From CAXBBB01 sp963815505 (GTDB lineage: Bacteria; Bacteroidota; Rhodothermia; Rhodothermales; BA12), in assembly GCA_963815505.1 (NCBI GenBank), contig CAWFGU010000022.1, forward strand, positions 62,001 to 126,000: a DNA stretch of 64,000 bases, in the 5' to 3' direction. The stretch's first letter is position 1; every line of letters begins with the position of its first letter. The translations under genes and the position numbers were made by a program. The notes under the pieces were generated by a model. It was given only the letters and a program-made list of their open reading frames with translations. It ran no database searches and was not told the origin of the DNA. This document shows, one piece after another, positions 24,249-33,646 of the stretch.

Positions 24249-26897
24249 ATGCGTCATCTGCTACGCTCCGGACTGATCGCGCTATTCGCCCTCGGGTTTG
24301 CGCTACCCGTCCTCGCTCAGTCCACCGTTCTCCGAGGCACCGTCAGCGACCCCGACGGCCTACCGCTGCCCGGCGCAACCGTCCTGATCGACGGCACGAC
24401 CGTCGGCGCGGCTACCGGGATGGAAGGCACCTACTCGATCTCGACGACGCTGACGGGCGAGCGTACACTCGTCGTGTCGAGCATCGGCTTTACGACACAG
24501 CGCTTCGTCATTGACCTGACGCCGGGCGCGACGCTCGTCCGAGACGTAGAGATGCGGGAGGACGCGCTCGGGCTAGACGAGGTGTTCGTGACCGGCGTCG
24601 TCAATGCGGCGAGCAAGCTCGAATCCAGCGTATCGATCTCGACGATCCAACCGCGCGTGGCTCAGGCGGTCGTTCCGCGTACGACCGCTGACCTATTCCG
24701 CGCCATCCCCGGCATCCGGTCGGAAGCGAGCGCGGGCGACGGCAACACCAACGTGACGGTCCGCGGCGTGCCGATCTCGGCGGGCGGATCCAAGTACCTC
24801 CAGTTTCAGGAAGAAGGGCTGCCCATCCTGCTCTTCGGCGACATCGCGTTCGGAACGGCTGACATCTTCCTGCGCGCCGATCAGACCGTCGACCGCATTG
24901 AAGCCATTAGGGGCGGCTCGGCATCGACGCTAGCGAGCAACACGCCCGCAGGCATCATCAACTTCATCAGCAAGACCGGCCAGATCGCGGGTGGAAGCCT
25001 CGCCACAACGACCGGTCTGGACTATGGCTTCCAGCGCGTCGATTTCGAGTACGGCGCCCCCATCGGCGACGAACTCTCATTCCACGTCGGCGGCTTCTTC
25101 CGCACGGGCAACGGCGAGCGCGACACGGGTTACCTCGCGCAGCAGGGCGGGCAGATCAAGGCCAACCTGACCAAGTTTTTCGATGCCGGATACGCCCGCG
25201 TCTACGCCAAGCACCTCAACGACCGCACGCCCGCGTACATGCCGCAGCCGATCCGCGTGACGGGCAGCGACGACGATCCCACGTTCGAGAACGCGGGCAC
25301 GCTAGGTGTCAACGACCAGGTACCCCACTCGGTCAACCTGCTCCGCTCGTTTGGACTCGGAGCCGACGGTCAGCGCCGATCGTCGAGCGTGGCCGATGGG
25401 CTGCGCCCGCTGAGCACGTCGCTGGGCATCGAGTTCGCGTTCGACCTGGGCAACGGCTTCTCGGTCGAGAACCGAGGACGCATGGCGCTCAACAGCGGAC
25501 GCTTCGTGGCACCGTTCACCGCCGCCGTCGGTAACCGGGCAGACATTTTGGGTGCGCTTGAGGGCGCCACAACCCGTGATCTTTCGGACGCCACCTTGAC
25601 GCGCTCCGAGTCGGGCGACGCGTTCTCGGGCGACCTGCTCCAAGGCATCGTGCTCTTCGACACCGAACTAGAAAACTTCAACAACGTGTTCAACGACGCC
25701 AAAGTCAGCTACGCCTTCGAGCAAGGCGACGTGGGCGGGTCGATCACGGCGGGCCTGTTTACTGCCTCGCAAAAGATCGAGATGGCGTGGCTATGGAACA
25801 GCTACATCATGACCGTCGAGGGCGACAACGCCTCGCTGATCGACGTGATGGATGACGACGGCACGATGCTGACAGACGAAGGCGTGGCAGGCTACGGCGC
25901 GCTGTTCTTCGGCAACTGCTGCGGCGTCGCGTTCGACGCCAACTATCAGGTGACCGCTCCTTACCTGGGCGTTTCTGTCGACCCGATCGACGGTCTCAAC
26001 ATCGACGCGAGCGTGCGCTGGGACATGGGTACCGTGTCGGGCAGCGGGCGCAGCGGCGTCGTCGCAGCCATCGACATGAACAACGACGGTACGATCTCGG
26101 ATGTTGAAAGCCGCGCGAACGTGATCGACCAAACGACGCGCAATCCCGTCGATTACGACTACGATTACGTCAGCTACTCGGCAGGCGCCAACTACACGCT
26201 CACTACCCGCTCAGCCGTCTTCGGACGCTACTCGAATGGCTACTCGGCCAAGGCCGACCGCGCCATCTTCCCGACCGGCACCTACGTCGGCGCCGCATCG
26301 CTGGGCATCGCCGATCCATACGACCGGCTGCTCCAGGCCGAAATCGGCTACAAGCAGCAGTTCAACGCGGGCGGTCTGTTCGTGACCGGCTTCTACGCCA
26401 GCACGACCGAGCAGGGCGGCTTCGAAGCCACCACGCAGGAGCAGATCGACAACGACTACCGCTCGTTCGGCGTCGAGGTTGAAGGCGTAGCCCGCTACCA
26501 GGATCTGGACGCCCGCGCCTCGCTCACCTATACCGATGCTGAAGTCACCAGTGGCGCCAACGAAGGCAATCGCCCGCGTCGCCAGCCGACGCTGATGTTC
26601 AGCATCCTACCGACGTATTCGTACAACGCGCACCAGATCGGACTGAGCGTGGTCGGCCAGACGAGCGCCTATGCCCAAGACAGCAACGAACTCGAACTCC
26701 CCGGTTTCGTGCTGCTCGGCGGCTACGTTCAAGTGGGCCTGACGAACCAGCTCTCGCTGGGCTTGTCGGCCAACAACCTGCTCGACAGTATCGGTATCAC
26801 CGAGAGCGAAGAGGGGGCGATCCCCGGGAACGGCTTCATCCGCGCGCGCTCGGTCACGGGTCGCACACTGACGGCATCGCTACGCTACGGTTTCTAA
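24249..26897 (+). CDS. TonB-dependent outer-membrane receptor with N-terminal carboxypeptidase-regulatory domain
   Basis: 882 aa. ATG 24249 gives signal peptide MRHLLRSGLIALFALGFALP-VLAQ. Residues ~25-110 form a carboxypeptidase D regulatory-like domain (VLRGTVSDPDGLPLPGATVL ... SIGFTTQRF), followed by the plug (TTADLFRAIPGIRSEAS, VTVRGVPISAG, RIEAIRGGSASTLASNTPAG) and a 22-strand-type barrel ending in RTLTASLRYGF with a terminal Phe. It imports a ligand across the outer membrane using TonB energy. The locus has no SusD-like lipoprotein behind it, so it is not a classic SusCD pair; the plug/barrel order is also closer to single TonB receptors. Controlled by the divergent LacI protein. Confidence 0.94.
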   Translation: MRHLLRSGLIALFALGFALPVLAQSTVLRGTVSDPDGLPLPGATVLIDGTTVGAATGMEGTYSISTTLTGERTLVVSSIGFTTQRFVIDLTPGATLVRDVEMREDALGLDEVFVTGVVNAASKLESSVSISTIQPRVAQAVVPRTTADLFRAIPGIRSEASAGDGNTNVTVRGVPISAGGSKYLQFQEEGLPILLFGDIAFGTADIFLRADQTVDRIEAIRGGSASTLASNTPAGIINFISKTGQIAGGSLATTTGLDYGFQRVDFEYGAPIGDELSFHVGGFFRTGNGERDTGYLAQQGGQIKANLTKFFDAGYARVYAKHLNDRTPAYMPQPIRVTGSDDDPTFENAGTLGVNDQVPHSVNLLRSFGLGADGQRRSSSVADGLRPLSTSLGIEFAFDLGNGFSVENRGRMALNSGRFVAPFTAAVGNRADILGALEGATTRDLSDATLTRSESGDAFSGDLLQGIVLFDTELENFNNVFNDAKVSYAFEQGDVGGSITAGLFTASQKIEMAWLWNSYIMTVEGDNASLIDVMDDDGTMLTDEGVAGYGALFFGNCCGVAFDANYQVTAPYLGVSVDPIDGLNIDASVRWDMGTVSGSGRSGVVAAIDMNNDGTISDVESRANVIDQTTRNPVDYDYDYVSYSAGANYTLTTRSAVFGRYSNGYSAKADRAIFPTGTYVGAASLGIADPYDRLLQAEIGYKQQFNAGGLFVTGFYASTTEQGGFEATTQEQIDNDYRSFGVEVEGVARYQDLDARASLTYTDAEVTSGANEGNRPRRQPTLMFSILPTYSYNAHQIGLSVVGQTSAYAQDSNELELPGFVLLGGYVQVGLTNQLSLGLSANNLLDSIGITESEEGAIPGNGFIRARSVTGRTLTASLRYGF

Positions 26898-26912
26898 GCT
26901 ACCAGAAGCCAC

Positions 26913-26953
26913 AGACCGACCGGGCAGCGTGGATGCGCTCGGTCGGTCTATTT
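26913..26953 (+). terminator. Hairpin terminator/attenuator between receptor and symporter genes
   Basis: AGACCGACCG (26913-26922) and CGGTCGGTCT (26940-26949) form a perfect 10-bp stem with a 17-nt loop, followed by ATTTCTTC. It lies 16 bp after the receptor stop and 26 bp before the symporter start, so downstream expression may be lower than that of the receptor. Confidence 0.7.
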
Positions 26954-26978
26954 CTTCGCCTCGATCTTTCCTGTAGAC

Positions 26979-28574
26979 ATGCCCCAGTTTACCCTCACAC
27001 CGCTCGACATCGGCGTTGCGGTCACGTACATCGTTGGCATCATCGCGATGGGTTTGTGGATCGGACGCAAGCAGGATTCGAGCGAGGATTACTTCCTGGC
27101 CGGACGATCGTTAGGCTGGTGGGCGATTGGCCTGAGTCTGTTCGCGAGCAACATGAGCACGTCGAGCCTAGTTGGGATGGCGGGCGAGGCGTACGGAGGA
27201 GTAGGGCTGGCGGTCTACAACTACGAATGGATGGCGGGTATCGTGCTGGTCATCTTCTGCGCGTTCTTCCTGCCGTTCTACATCAAGACCGGCATTTACA
27301 CGATGCCCGAGTTCTTGGAACGCCGATTCGACGGACGTAGCCGACTCTACTTCTCAGGCTGGACGGTCTTTCTCAACATCACCGTCGACACGGCGTCTGC
27401 GCTCTACGCAGGGGCGCTCGTGATCGCGCTGCTCTACCCGGGCGTACCGCTGACGGTCAGCGTCGGCATTTTGGCGCTGGTCGCCGGACTCTACACGATC
27501 GCGGGCGGATTGAAAGCCGTCGTCTATACCGACGTGATTCAGGCGGTTCTGCTCATCGCCGGAAGCGCTGCGGTGGCGTGGCTGGGCTGGGAGGCGATCC
27601 AGGATCAGGGCGGATGGGATGCCGTCACCGCCATCACGCCAGCCGACAAGCTGTCGCTCATCCTGCCCGCCGACGACCCCAACCTGCCCTGGCCGGGCCT
27701 GCTGACAGGTGTATTCATCTTGGGCTTCTATTTCTGGGTGACGAACCAGTTCATGGTTCAGCGCACGCTCGCCGCCCGATCGCTCCAGCACGGACGCTGG
27801 GGCGCGCTCTTTGCCGGACTGCTCAAGCTGCCGATCATTTTTCTGATGGTCCTGCCGGGCACGTTCGCCCGCGTCCTCTACCCCGACGTAGGACGCGCTG
27901 ACGCTGTCTTCGCCACGCTGGTCTTCGACCTGCTGCCGGGCGGCATCCGAGCTCTGGTGCTGACGGCGATGGTAGCTGCGATCATGTCGTCGGTCGACTC
28001 GACACTCAACTCGGCGAGCACGCTCGTCACGATGGACTTCGTCAAACGCTTTCGTCCCCAATCGACGAGCAAACAACTGGCGCGCGTGGGCAAAATCGTG
28101 ACGCTCGTCTTCATGGTGTTTGCCGCTGCGTGGACACCCGTCATCCTGCAGTTCGACACGTTGTGGGGCTATTTGCAGAGTTTCCTGGCCTACGTGGTGC
28201 CCCCGTTCGTCGTCTTGTTCGTGGCCGGTGTGTTTTGGAAGCGCGCGACCAACGGCGGATCACTAGCCGCCCTCGTTGCCGGACATACTACGTCGCTACT
28301 GCTGTTCGTGCTGGGGCCTGGATTGGGTGTGATCGACGTGCCGTTTCTCTACATCCCCGCCGTCCTGATCGCGGCGAGCGTCGTCGCCCTGGTCGGCGTC
28401 AGCCTGTCGCAGCCCGCTCCCGATCCCGCCACCATTGCCGACGTGACGTGGACGCCGCAGTTGTGGCGAGAGGATTCGGCTGAACTGGCGACGCTACCCT
28501 GGTGGCAAAACTACCGCTATCAGGGCGCCGCGCTGCTGGTCGCGACGGCCGTCATCGTGGCGATGTTCTGGTAA
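26979..28574 (+). CDS. Sodium:solute symporter (SSS/SGLT family)
   Basis: 531 aa inner-membrane protein with about 14 TM helices. It starts MPQFTLTPLDIGVAVTYIVG, then DYFLAGRSLGWWAIGLSLFA and ASNMSTSSLVGMAGEAY, the sodium-binding TM1 region of SGLT-like carriers. The family signature region (TIAGGLKAVVYTDVIQAVLL) and RALVLTAMVAAIMSSVDSTL, with Ser residues of the Na2 site, are clear. This resembles the glucose/galactose branch of the family, consistent with sugar import into the cytoplasm after TonB-dependent uptake. It is followed 1 bp later by the glycosidase gene, so symporter, hydrolase and kinase form one transcription unit. Confidence 0.94.
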   Translation: MPQFTLTPLDIGVAVTYIVGIIAMGLWIGRKQDSSEDYFLAGRSLGWWAIGLSLFASNMSTSSLVGMAGEAYGGVGLAVYNYEWMAGIVLVIFCAFFLPFYIKTGIYTMPEFLERRFDGRSRLYFSGWTVFLNITVDTASALYAGALVIALLYPGVPLTVSVGILALVAGLYTIAGGLKAVVYTDVIQAVLLIAGSAAVAWLGWEAIQDQGGWDAVTAITPADKLSLILPADDPNLPWPGLLTGVFILGFYFWVTNQFMVQRTLAARSLQHGRWGALFAGLLKLPIIFLMVLPGTFARVLYPDVGRADAVFATLVFDLLPGGIRALVLTAMVAAIMSSVDSTLNSASTLVTMDFVKRFRPQSTSKQLARVGKIVTLVFMVFAAAWTPVILQFDTLWGYLQSFLAYVVPPFVVLFVAGVFWKRATNGGSLAALVAGHTTSLLLFVLGPGLGVIDVPFLYIPAVLIAASVVALVGVSLSQPAPDPATIADVTWTPQLWREDSAELATLPWWQNYRYQGAALLVATAVIVAMFW

Positions 28575-28575
28575 G

Positions 28576-29790
28576 ATGGCGGATCTACTCTCGTACGAAC
28601 ACGAACCGCCCGGCCTGCCGCGCGCCCTCGCTCTGTTGCGCGTCGCGTCTACCGACTCGGGCATCGTCGCCTCGCTCGATCCGCGCGCCAACTACGCCTC
28701 GGTTTTTGCCCGCGACGGCGTGATCGCCGGCATCGCCGGAGTGACCGCAGGAGACGATGTCATTGCTCGTGGCTTGGTGCGGACGCTACGCGGACTGGCC
28801 GAACGGCAGGGCGATGCGGGCCAGATTCCGAGCAACTACCGTGTAGCGACGCCCAGCACGCCCGCTCATGTCAGCTATGGAACGCTCACACCCAAACTCG
28901 ATGCGGCAACGTGGTTTCTAGTCGGCAGCGCCGTCGCCGTACGAGCCGGGCTGCTGAGCGCCACCGAACTCGCCGGAGCGGTTCGCCGAGCAGTTCGCCT
29001 GCTCGATGCGTGGGAATACAACGGCCGAGGACTGGTCTACGTCCCATCAGGCGGCAACTGGGCGGACGAATATCCCTATGAAGGCTACGTACTCTACGAT
29101 CAGGTGCTGCGCGCGTGGGGACTGCGGTTGTGCGCAACCGCCTTCGACGAGCCAGTGTGGAGCGAAGACGCCGACCGCATCGGGCAGGCCATTGCAGTCA
29201 ACTACTGGCCTACATCACACGATTCAGAAACAGAAGCCCAACGCTACCACACCCCGACCTACGACGCACACCGCCGATCGGATCGCACTCACCCCCTGGC
29301 CGCTTTTTCGCCCGCCCGCACCCTCGATGTTTTCGACGGCGCAGCTGGGGCGCTACTCGCGTTCTCGAACGTCGCTCCTCCACTGACCGATCGCACCCTA
29401 GACGGATTCCAGGCGCTTTTCCCGAACCACCTGCCGCCCGCCTTCGCGCCGACGATTCACGAGGACGACGCGCTCTGGGATGAACTGCGCCGCTATCACC
29501 TCTTCGGCTTCCGAAACGCCCCCGGACACTACCACAACGGTGGCATCTGGCCGGTCTGGGTGGGCTGGACATGCGCTGCCCTCGCCGCTCGCAACCGCCC
29601 CGACGAAGCTGCCCAGCTCTCAGGCCAATTGGTCGACCGCACGACCGCAAATACCTACCGCATGGAGGAATACTTCCACGGCGAGACCGGCGCTGCGGGA
29701 GGCACACCGCATATGACGTATTCAGCGACCGGCGTACTGCTTGCCCACCTTGCCCTCAACCCGGGCGCATTCTCCCCTCTGCTCCCGTGA
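28576..29790 (+). CDS. (alpha/alpha)6-barrel glycosidase-like protein (GH100/GH15/amylo-glucosidase type)
   Basis: 404 aa, cytoplasmic (no signal peptide). The pattern is of a six-hairpin glycosidase: early SVFARDGVIAGIAGVTAGDD and GDAGQIPSNY, a middle stretch PSGGNWADEYPYEGYVLYDQ with candidate catalytic acids (WADE), and a late NGGIWPVWVGWTCAALAARN. The RDG, N..D and GG.WP elements recall neutral/alkaline invertases and glucosidases, but I cannot assign one family. It follows the SSS symporter by 1 bp and overlaps the kinase (GTGA), so it probably splits the imported oligosaccharide or disaccharide in the cytoplasm. The substrate could be sucrose, trehalose or a maltose-type sugar. Confidence 0.65.
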   Translation: MADLLSYEHEPPGLPRALALLRVASTDSGIVASLDPRANYASVFARDGVIAGIAGVTAGDDVIARGLVRTLRGLAERQGDAGQIPSNYRVATPSTPAHVSYGTLTPKLDAATWFLVGSAVAVRAGLLSATELAGAVRRAVRLLDAWEYNGRGLVYVPSGGNWADEYPYEGYVLYDQVLRAWGLRLCATAFDEPVWSEDADRIGQAIAVNYWPTSHDSETEAQRYHTPTYDAHRRSDRTHPLAAFSPARTLDVFDGAAGALLAFSNVAPPLTDRTLDGFQALFPNHLPPAFAPTIHEDDALWDELRRYHLFGFRNAPGHYHNGGIWPVWVGWTCAALAARNRPDEAAQLSGQLVDRTTANTYRMEEYFHGETGAAGGTPHMTYSATGVLLAHLALNPGAFSPLLP

Positions 29791-30470
29791 TCGGCGCTCA
29801 TCTCCCACTCAAACCACCCCATTTCGCGCTGGCCCGACAGGTGATCGACGTATTGGGCACCCATTTCGACCTGTTCGGTCGAGCGCGATGCGTCGTCGGA
29901 ATCGGAGGCGAAAGCGGCAGCGGCAAATCCGTAACGGCAGCGTGCATGGCGCTCGAACTCGAGAAGCGCGGCCTGCGGGTGGCACTGATCCATCAGGACG
30001 ACTACTTTCACCTGCCACCCCGAACGAACCACGCCGCCCGCATCGCCGACCTGTCGCATGTTGGGCCGCCTGAAGTCGACGTATCTCGGCTGGCACATGA
30101 CGTGCAGTCGTTTCGCGATGCCGCGTGTGTGACGGATGCCCCACTCGTTGATTATGCAGCCAACACGATATCCAACCAAACGCTCGACTTTTCGGGGACC
30201 GACGTGCTACTGGTCGAAGGCACGTATGTGCTCGGTCTCAACCGGCTCGCCCAGACCAACGCGCTCGACCTGAGGGTCTTCCTTGCCCATACCTTCGACG
30301 AGACCCGCGCGCAGCGACACGCCCGCCTCCGTGACGCTACCGACCTCGACCCGATCATTGAAGAAATCCTCTCTATCGAACACGCCTACGTCCGCGATCT
30401 CTCCGCCAGCCCCGATGTGCGTATCAGACGCGATTACACGCTCGACGTACCCGGTCAAACAGCTGTCTGA
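29787..30470 (+). CDS. Uridine-kinase/phosphoribulokinase-family P-loop kinase
   Basis: 227 aa from GTG 29787, overlapping the glycosidase stop as GTGA. Walker A CVVGIGGESGSGKSVTAACM at about residues 31-50, then the DDYFHLPPRTNH segment matching the uridine kinase HDxxY region, and LLVEGTYVLGLNRLAQTNAL in place of the usual EGI.LL. The lid/helix region HTFDETRAQRHARLRDATDL is Arg-rich. The family normally phosphorylates uridine/cytidine or ribulose-5-phosphate. Its position as the last gene of a sugar-uptake operon that lacks any PfkB, ROK or hexokinase gene suggests a sugar-kinase role, which is inference. Confidence 0.8.
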   Translation: MIGAHLPLKPPHFALARQVIDVLGTHFDLFGRARCVVGIGGESGSGKSVTAACMALELEKRGLRVALIHQDDYFHLPPRTNHAARIADLSHVGPPEVDVSRLAHDVQSFRDAACVTDAPLVDYAANTISNQTLDFSGTDVLLVEGTYVLGLNRLAQTNALDLRVFLAHTFDETRAQRHARLRDATDLDPIIEEILSIEHAYVRDLSASPDVRIRRDYTLDVPGQTAV

Positions 30471-30474
30471 GAGG

Positions 30475-31506
30475 TCAGTTGACCGCGCGACCCAGTTCGC
30501 TCACGCCGACGCGTGATGGTATCAGTTCGCTCGACTGCGCGTACGTGCCGACCCAGATCTGGTAGTTGCCGCTGCTCGGTCCGTTGATCATGATCTTGGG
30601 ATTGTAGCCGTCGCCACTGTCGTCGTCGCAGTAGTACGAGCCGGAGGGTGCGCGGACGACCAGGCTCAGGTCGCTGCTCGCCGCCGCGCTGAACGTCAGC
30701 GCCAGCGACCCCGCCGTGAAATTGACGACGGCGTCGGGGGCGCTGTTGCCGATGTAGCCCGTGCATCCCGTTCCACTCAGCGGATTCGCCATCGACCCGC
30801 CTGCACTAACGGAGATCACGTGCGGATCGCCGCCGAAGCCGGACTGCAGGCTCGTGCGTCCGAAATAGGGGTCGTTATTCCAGCCGTCGACCGATCCGCT
30901 CGCCCGTGCGGTCGCTCCGCCCGACGCGCTGCCTGCCGAACTCACCGCCTGAATGCGACCGCTGCCGCTCGACGCGTTCGACGCCTGGATCGTGCCCGAC
31001 GAGCCGCCGCGGTTTGCCATCGACACCCCACGTCCGAGTTCGCTGATGCCGACGACACCGTCCACCAGTTCGCTCGTCTCGGCGTACGTGCCGACCCAGA
31101 TGCGATAGACACCCGACGGGGGCGACGAGATCGTCAGTTTGGGATTGAGGCCATCGCCGCTGTCGTCGTCGCAAAAATAGCGGCCGTCGGGCGCGCGGAC
31201 GAGCAGGTTCACGTCGGCCGTGCCCGCTGCGCTGATCGTCAGGTCTAGGCCGCCCGACGAGGAGTAGCTTACGTTCACGTCGGGGCGCGCGCCGATCCAT
31301 CCCGTGCAACCGCCGCCTTCGACCGGGTTACGTTGGCTTCCGCCCGCTCGCACGTCGGTCGTGCGAGGATCGCCGTTGAATCCGCCCGCAAGCGTCATCG
31401 TGCCGAAATACGGCGTCTCGTTCCATCCGGGGACGTTTTGGGCAGAGGCAGGATGTGTGATAACTATCAGAGCTGCGCACAGGAGAAGGAATCGGAATGT
31501 TTGCAT
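30475..31506 (-). CDS. Secreted protein with two tandem ~130-residue repeats
   Basis: 343 aa. MQTFRFLLLCAALIVITHPA-SAQ is a signal peptide. Two copies of one domain follow (residues ~27-160 and ~212-341), each with GW.xxPYFG...L..GF.GDP, a GCTGxIG motif, a beta core ending in RAPxGxYxCDDDSGDGxNPK, then SG.Y.IWVGTYA..SEL and a closing GISELGR / GVSELGR. A ~50-residue Gly/Ser-rich linker joins them. Each repeat has a conserved Cys pair (GCTG and CDDD) that could form a disulfide. The CDDDSG..xNPxI....SG.Y.IWVGTY pattern is shared with calcium-binding secreted domains found beside proteases. It is convergent with the kinase, only 5 bp apart. Confidence 0.75.
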   Translation of the reverse strand: MQTFRFLLLCAALIVITHPASAQNVPGWNETPYFGTMTLAGGFNGDPRTTDVRAGGSQRNPVEGGGCTGWIGARPDVNVSYSSSGGLDLTISAAGTADVNLLVRAPDGRYFCDDDSGDGLNPKLTISSPPSGVYRIWVGTYAETSELVDGVVGISELGRGVSMANRGGSSGTIQASNASSGSGRIQAVSSAGSASGGATARASGSVDGWNNDPYFGRTSLQSGFGGDPHVISVSAGGSMANPLSGTGCTGYIGNSAPDAVVNFTAGSLALTFSAAASSDLSLVVRAPSGSYYCDDDSGDGYNPKIMINGPSSGNYQIWVGTYAQSSELIPSRVGVSELGRAVN

Positions 31507-31692
31507 GCTGCGAGAGAGGTGTGTGATGCAGGAGTGTAGCTATAGATTCGCCTGTCGGCGTATTCGATGGACCGGGCGTGCCTCAGTATCGCGAAGACCG
31601 TGCGCAATGCGCATCCCCAGATCAAGGGATATGAGCCTCTCCGGACGCCCGCTCCGTACTTTTGCTCTTTGCGACTTGACTCCTTCCTCCCG

Positions 31693-33564
31693 ATGTCCGA
31701 ATCCACCGCCGCCATCACGCTCGCCCACGCCAACCCGCACCCGCCGCGCACGCACACCTGCGGCGATCTGCGGATGGACCACATCGGCGAGACCGTTACG
31801 CTCGAAGGCTGGGTCGACACGCACCGCAACCTCGGAGGCGTCGTCTTCTTCGACCTGCGCGACCGCTACGGGCTAACCCAGGTCGTACTGACGCCGCAGG
31901 ATAACGACGAAGCGCGGGCAACGGCTGAGCGCTTGAGAGGCGAGTACGTCGTCAGCGTGCGGGGTGTCGTGCAAAAACGCGAAGCCGGGGCCAACGACGG
32001 ATTGGCGACGGGCCAGATCGAGGTGCGGGCGAGTAGCCTGGTCGTTCTCAACACGTCCGAGGCCCTCCCCTTCCCCGTCAGCGCGCACGAGGAGCGCCAG
32101 CAAAACGCCGCCGCCGATTTGCGCCTGCGCCACCGCTACCTCGACCTCCGTCGCGGCGAGTTGCAACGCAACCTGATCCTGCGCCACAAGCTCTACCAGA
32201 TCGTCCGGCGCCACTTCGATGCGCACTCGTTCCTCGAGATCGAGACGCCCGTCCTGATGAAGTCGACGCCCGAAGGCGCGCGCGACTTCCTAGTGCCGTC
32301 GCGCGTGCATCCGGGGCACTTCTACGCGCTTCCGCAAAGCCCGCAGACGTACAAGCAACTGCTGATGGTCGCCGGGCTGGATCGCTACATGCAGATTACC
32401 AAGTGCTTCCGCGACGAAGACCTGCGCGCCGACCGTCAGCCCGAGTTCACGCAGGTCGACGTCGAGATGACGTTTGCGCGTGAGGAGACGATTTTTGCGC
32501 TGATCGAGGAGTTGATGGCGTCGCTCTGGAAGGAGTTGAAGGGGACTGAGATCACGACGCCGTTTCGCCGGATGACCTACGACGAGGCGATGCACACCTA
32601 CGGATCGGACAAACCGGACTTGCGCTACGGATTGGAGTTCGTCGACCTGACCGACACGCTCGGCGGCTCGGGCTTCCGCGTATTCGACGACGCCGAGCGC
32701 GTGCTGGCGATCCGCATTCCGGGCGAGGGCGACCGGGGCCGCGGCGCGATGGACAAGCTCGACAAAGAGATCGTCCGCAAGAAGATCGGCGCGGGCGGAC
32801 TGTTCTACTTCAAGAAGCCGTCGGACGGGGGGCCGCTGATGGCGTCGGTCAAGGAGAAGGTGTTACCTGCCGAATACGCCCAGGCAGCCGCCAACAAAGC
32901 AGGCGCCGAAACCGGAGACCTGGTTCTCGTCCTCGCGGGCGACGCATCGAAGGTCTACGGGCAGATGGGCGACCTGCGCGTCCACATGGCGGGCGAATTG
33001 GGATTGGTACCGGACGGAGCCAACCCCGAAGGGGACCGCGGAGCGAATGGGCCGTGGCAGTTCCTGTGGGTGACCGACTTTCCCCTCCTCGACTACGACG
33101 CCGAGGAGGGCCGCTACCACGCCATGCACCACCCGTTCACGTCGCCGCGCCCCGACGATTTCGGCCTGCTCGACAGCGATCCCGCCCAGGTCAAAGCGCG
33201 TGCCTACGATCTCGTCCTCAACGGAAGCGAAGTTGGCGGTGGGTCGATTCGCATCCACGACAGGAACGTCCAAAAGCGCATGTTCGAGTTGCTCGGCATT
33301 TCGAGTGACGAGGCGCAGCGCCGGTTTGGCTTTCTGCTCGACGCGTTTCGCTACGGCGCTCCTCCGCACGGTGGAATCGCGCTCGGCCTGGACCGCCTGG
33401 TCATGTTGCTGACCGGCGCCACGAGCCTGCGCGACGTGATCGCATTCCCCAAGACGCAGTCCGCCCAGGAGCCGATGTCGAACGCGCCCGACGTGGTCGA
33501 CGACGAACAGCTTGCCGATCTCCACATCCGCACCGTCCTGCCCGAGCCCAAGGGCGACGCCTGA
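31693..33564 (+). CDS. aspS: Aspartyl-tRNA synthetase
   Basis: 623 aa, bacterial-type class II synthetase. Start ATG 31693 gives MSESTAAITLAHANPHPPRT, then the anticodon-binding OB domain (GETVTLEGWVDTHRNLGGVV, FFDLRDRYGLTQVV). Motif 1 is in the LRHRYLDLRRGELQRNLILR..., motif 2 in CFRDEDLRADRQPEFTQVDV, and motif 3 GIALGLDRLVMLLTGA near the C-terminus. The bacterial GAD insertion is present between motifs 2 and 3. Whether it is discriminating (Asp only) or non-discriminating (Asp/Asn) cannot be decided here. It stands alone between a secreted-protein gene and an AI-2E-type permease. Confidence 0.98.
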   Translation: MSESTAAITLAHANPHPPRTHTCGDLRMDHIGETVTLEGWVDTHRNLGGVVFFDLRDRYGLTQVVLTPQDNDEARATAERLRGEYVVSVRGVVQKREAGANDGLATGQIEVRASSLVVLNTSEALPFPVSAHEERQQNAAADLRLRHRYLDLRRGELQRNLILRHKLYQIVRRHFDAHSFLEIETPVLMKSTPEGARDFLVPSRVHPGHFYALPQSPQTYKQLLMVAGLDRYMQITKCFRDEDLRADRQPEFTQVDVEMTFAREETIFALIEELMASLWKELKGTEITTPFRRMTYDEAMHTYGSDKPDLRYGLEFVDLTDTLGGSGFRVFDDAERVLAIRIPGEGDRGRGAMDKLDKEIVRKKIGAGGLFYFKKPSDGGPLMASVKEKVLPAEYAQAAANKAGAETGDLVLVLAGDASKVYGQMGDLRVHMAGELGLVPDGANPEGDRGANGPWQFLWVTDFPLLDYDAEEGRYHAMHHPFTSPRPDDFGLLDSDPAQVKARAYDLVLNGSEVGGGSIRIHDRNVQKRMFELLGISSDEAQRRFGFLLDAFRYGAPPHGGIALGLDRLVMLLTGATSLRDVIAFPKTQSAQEPMSNAPDVVDDEQLADLHIRTVLPEPKGDA

Positions 33565-33646
33565 GCACCCTTGGGTGCAAAACCGCATCGCTACGATTGG
33601 CCCGAGGCGTTCGGATTATTCTGAACCGACCTTCACACCTCTGACC

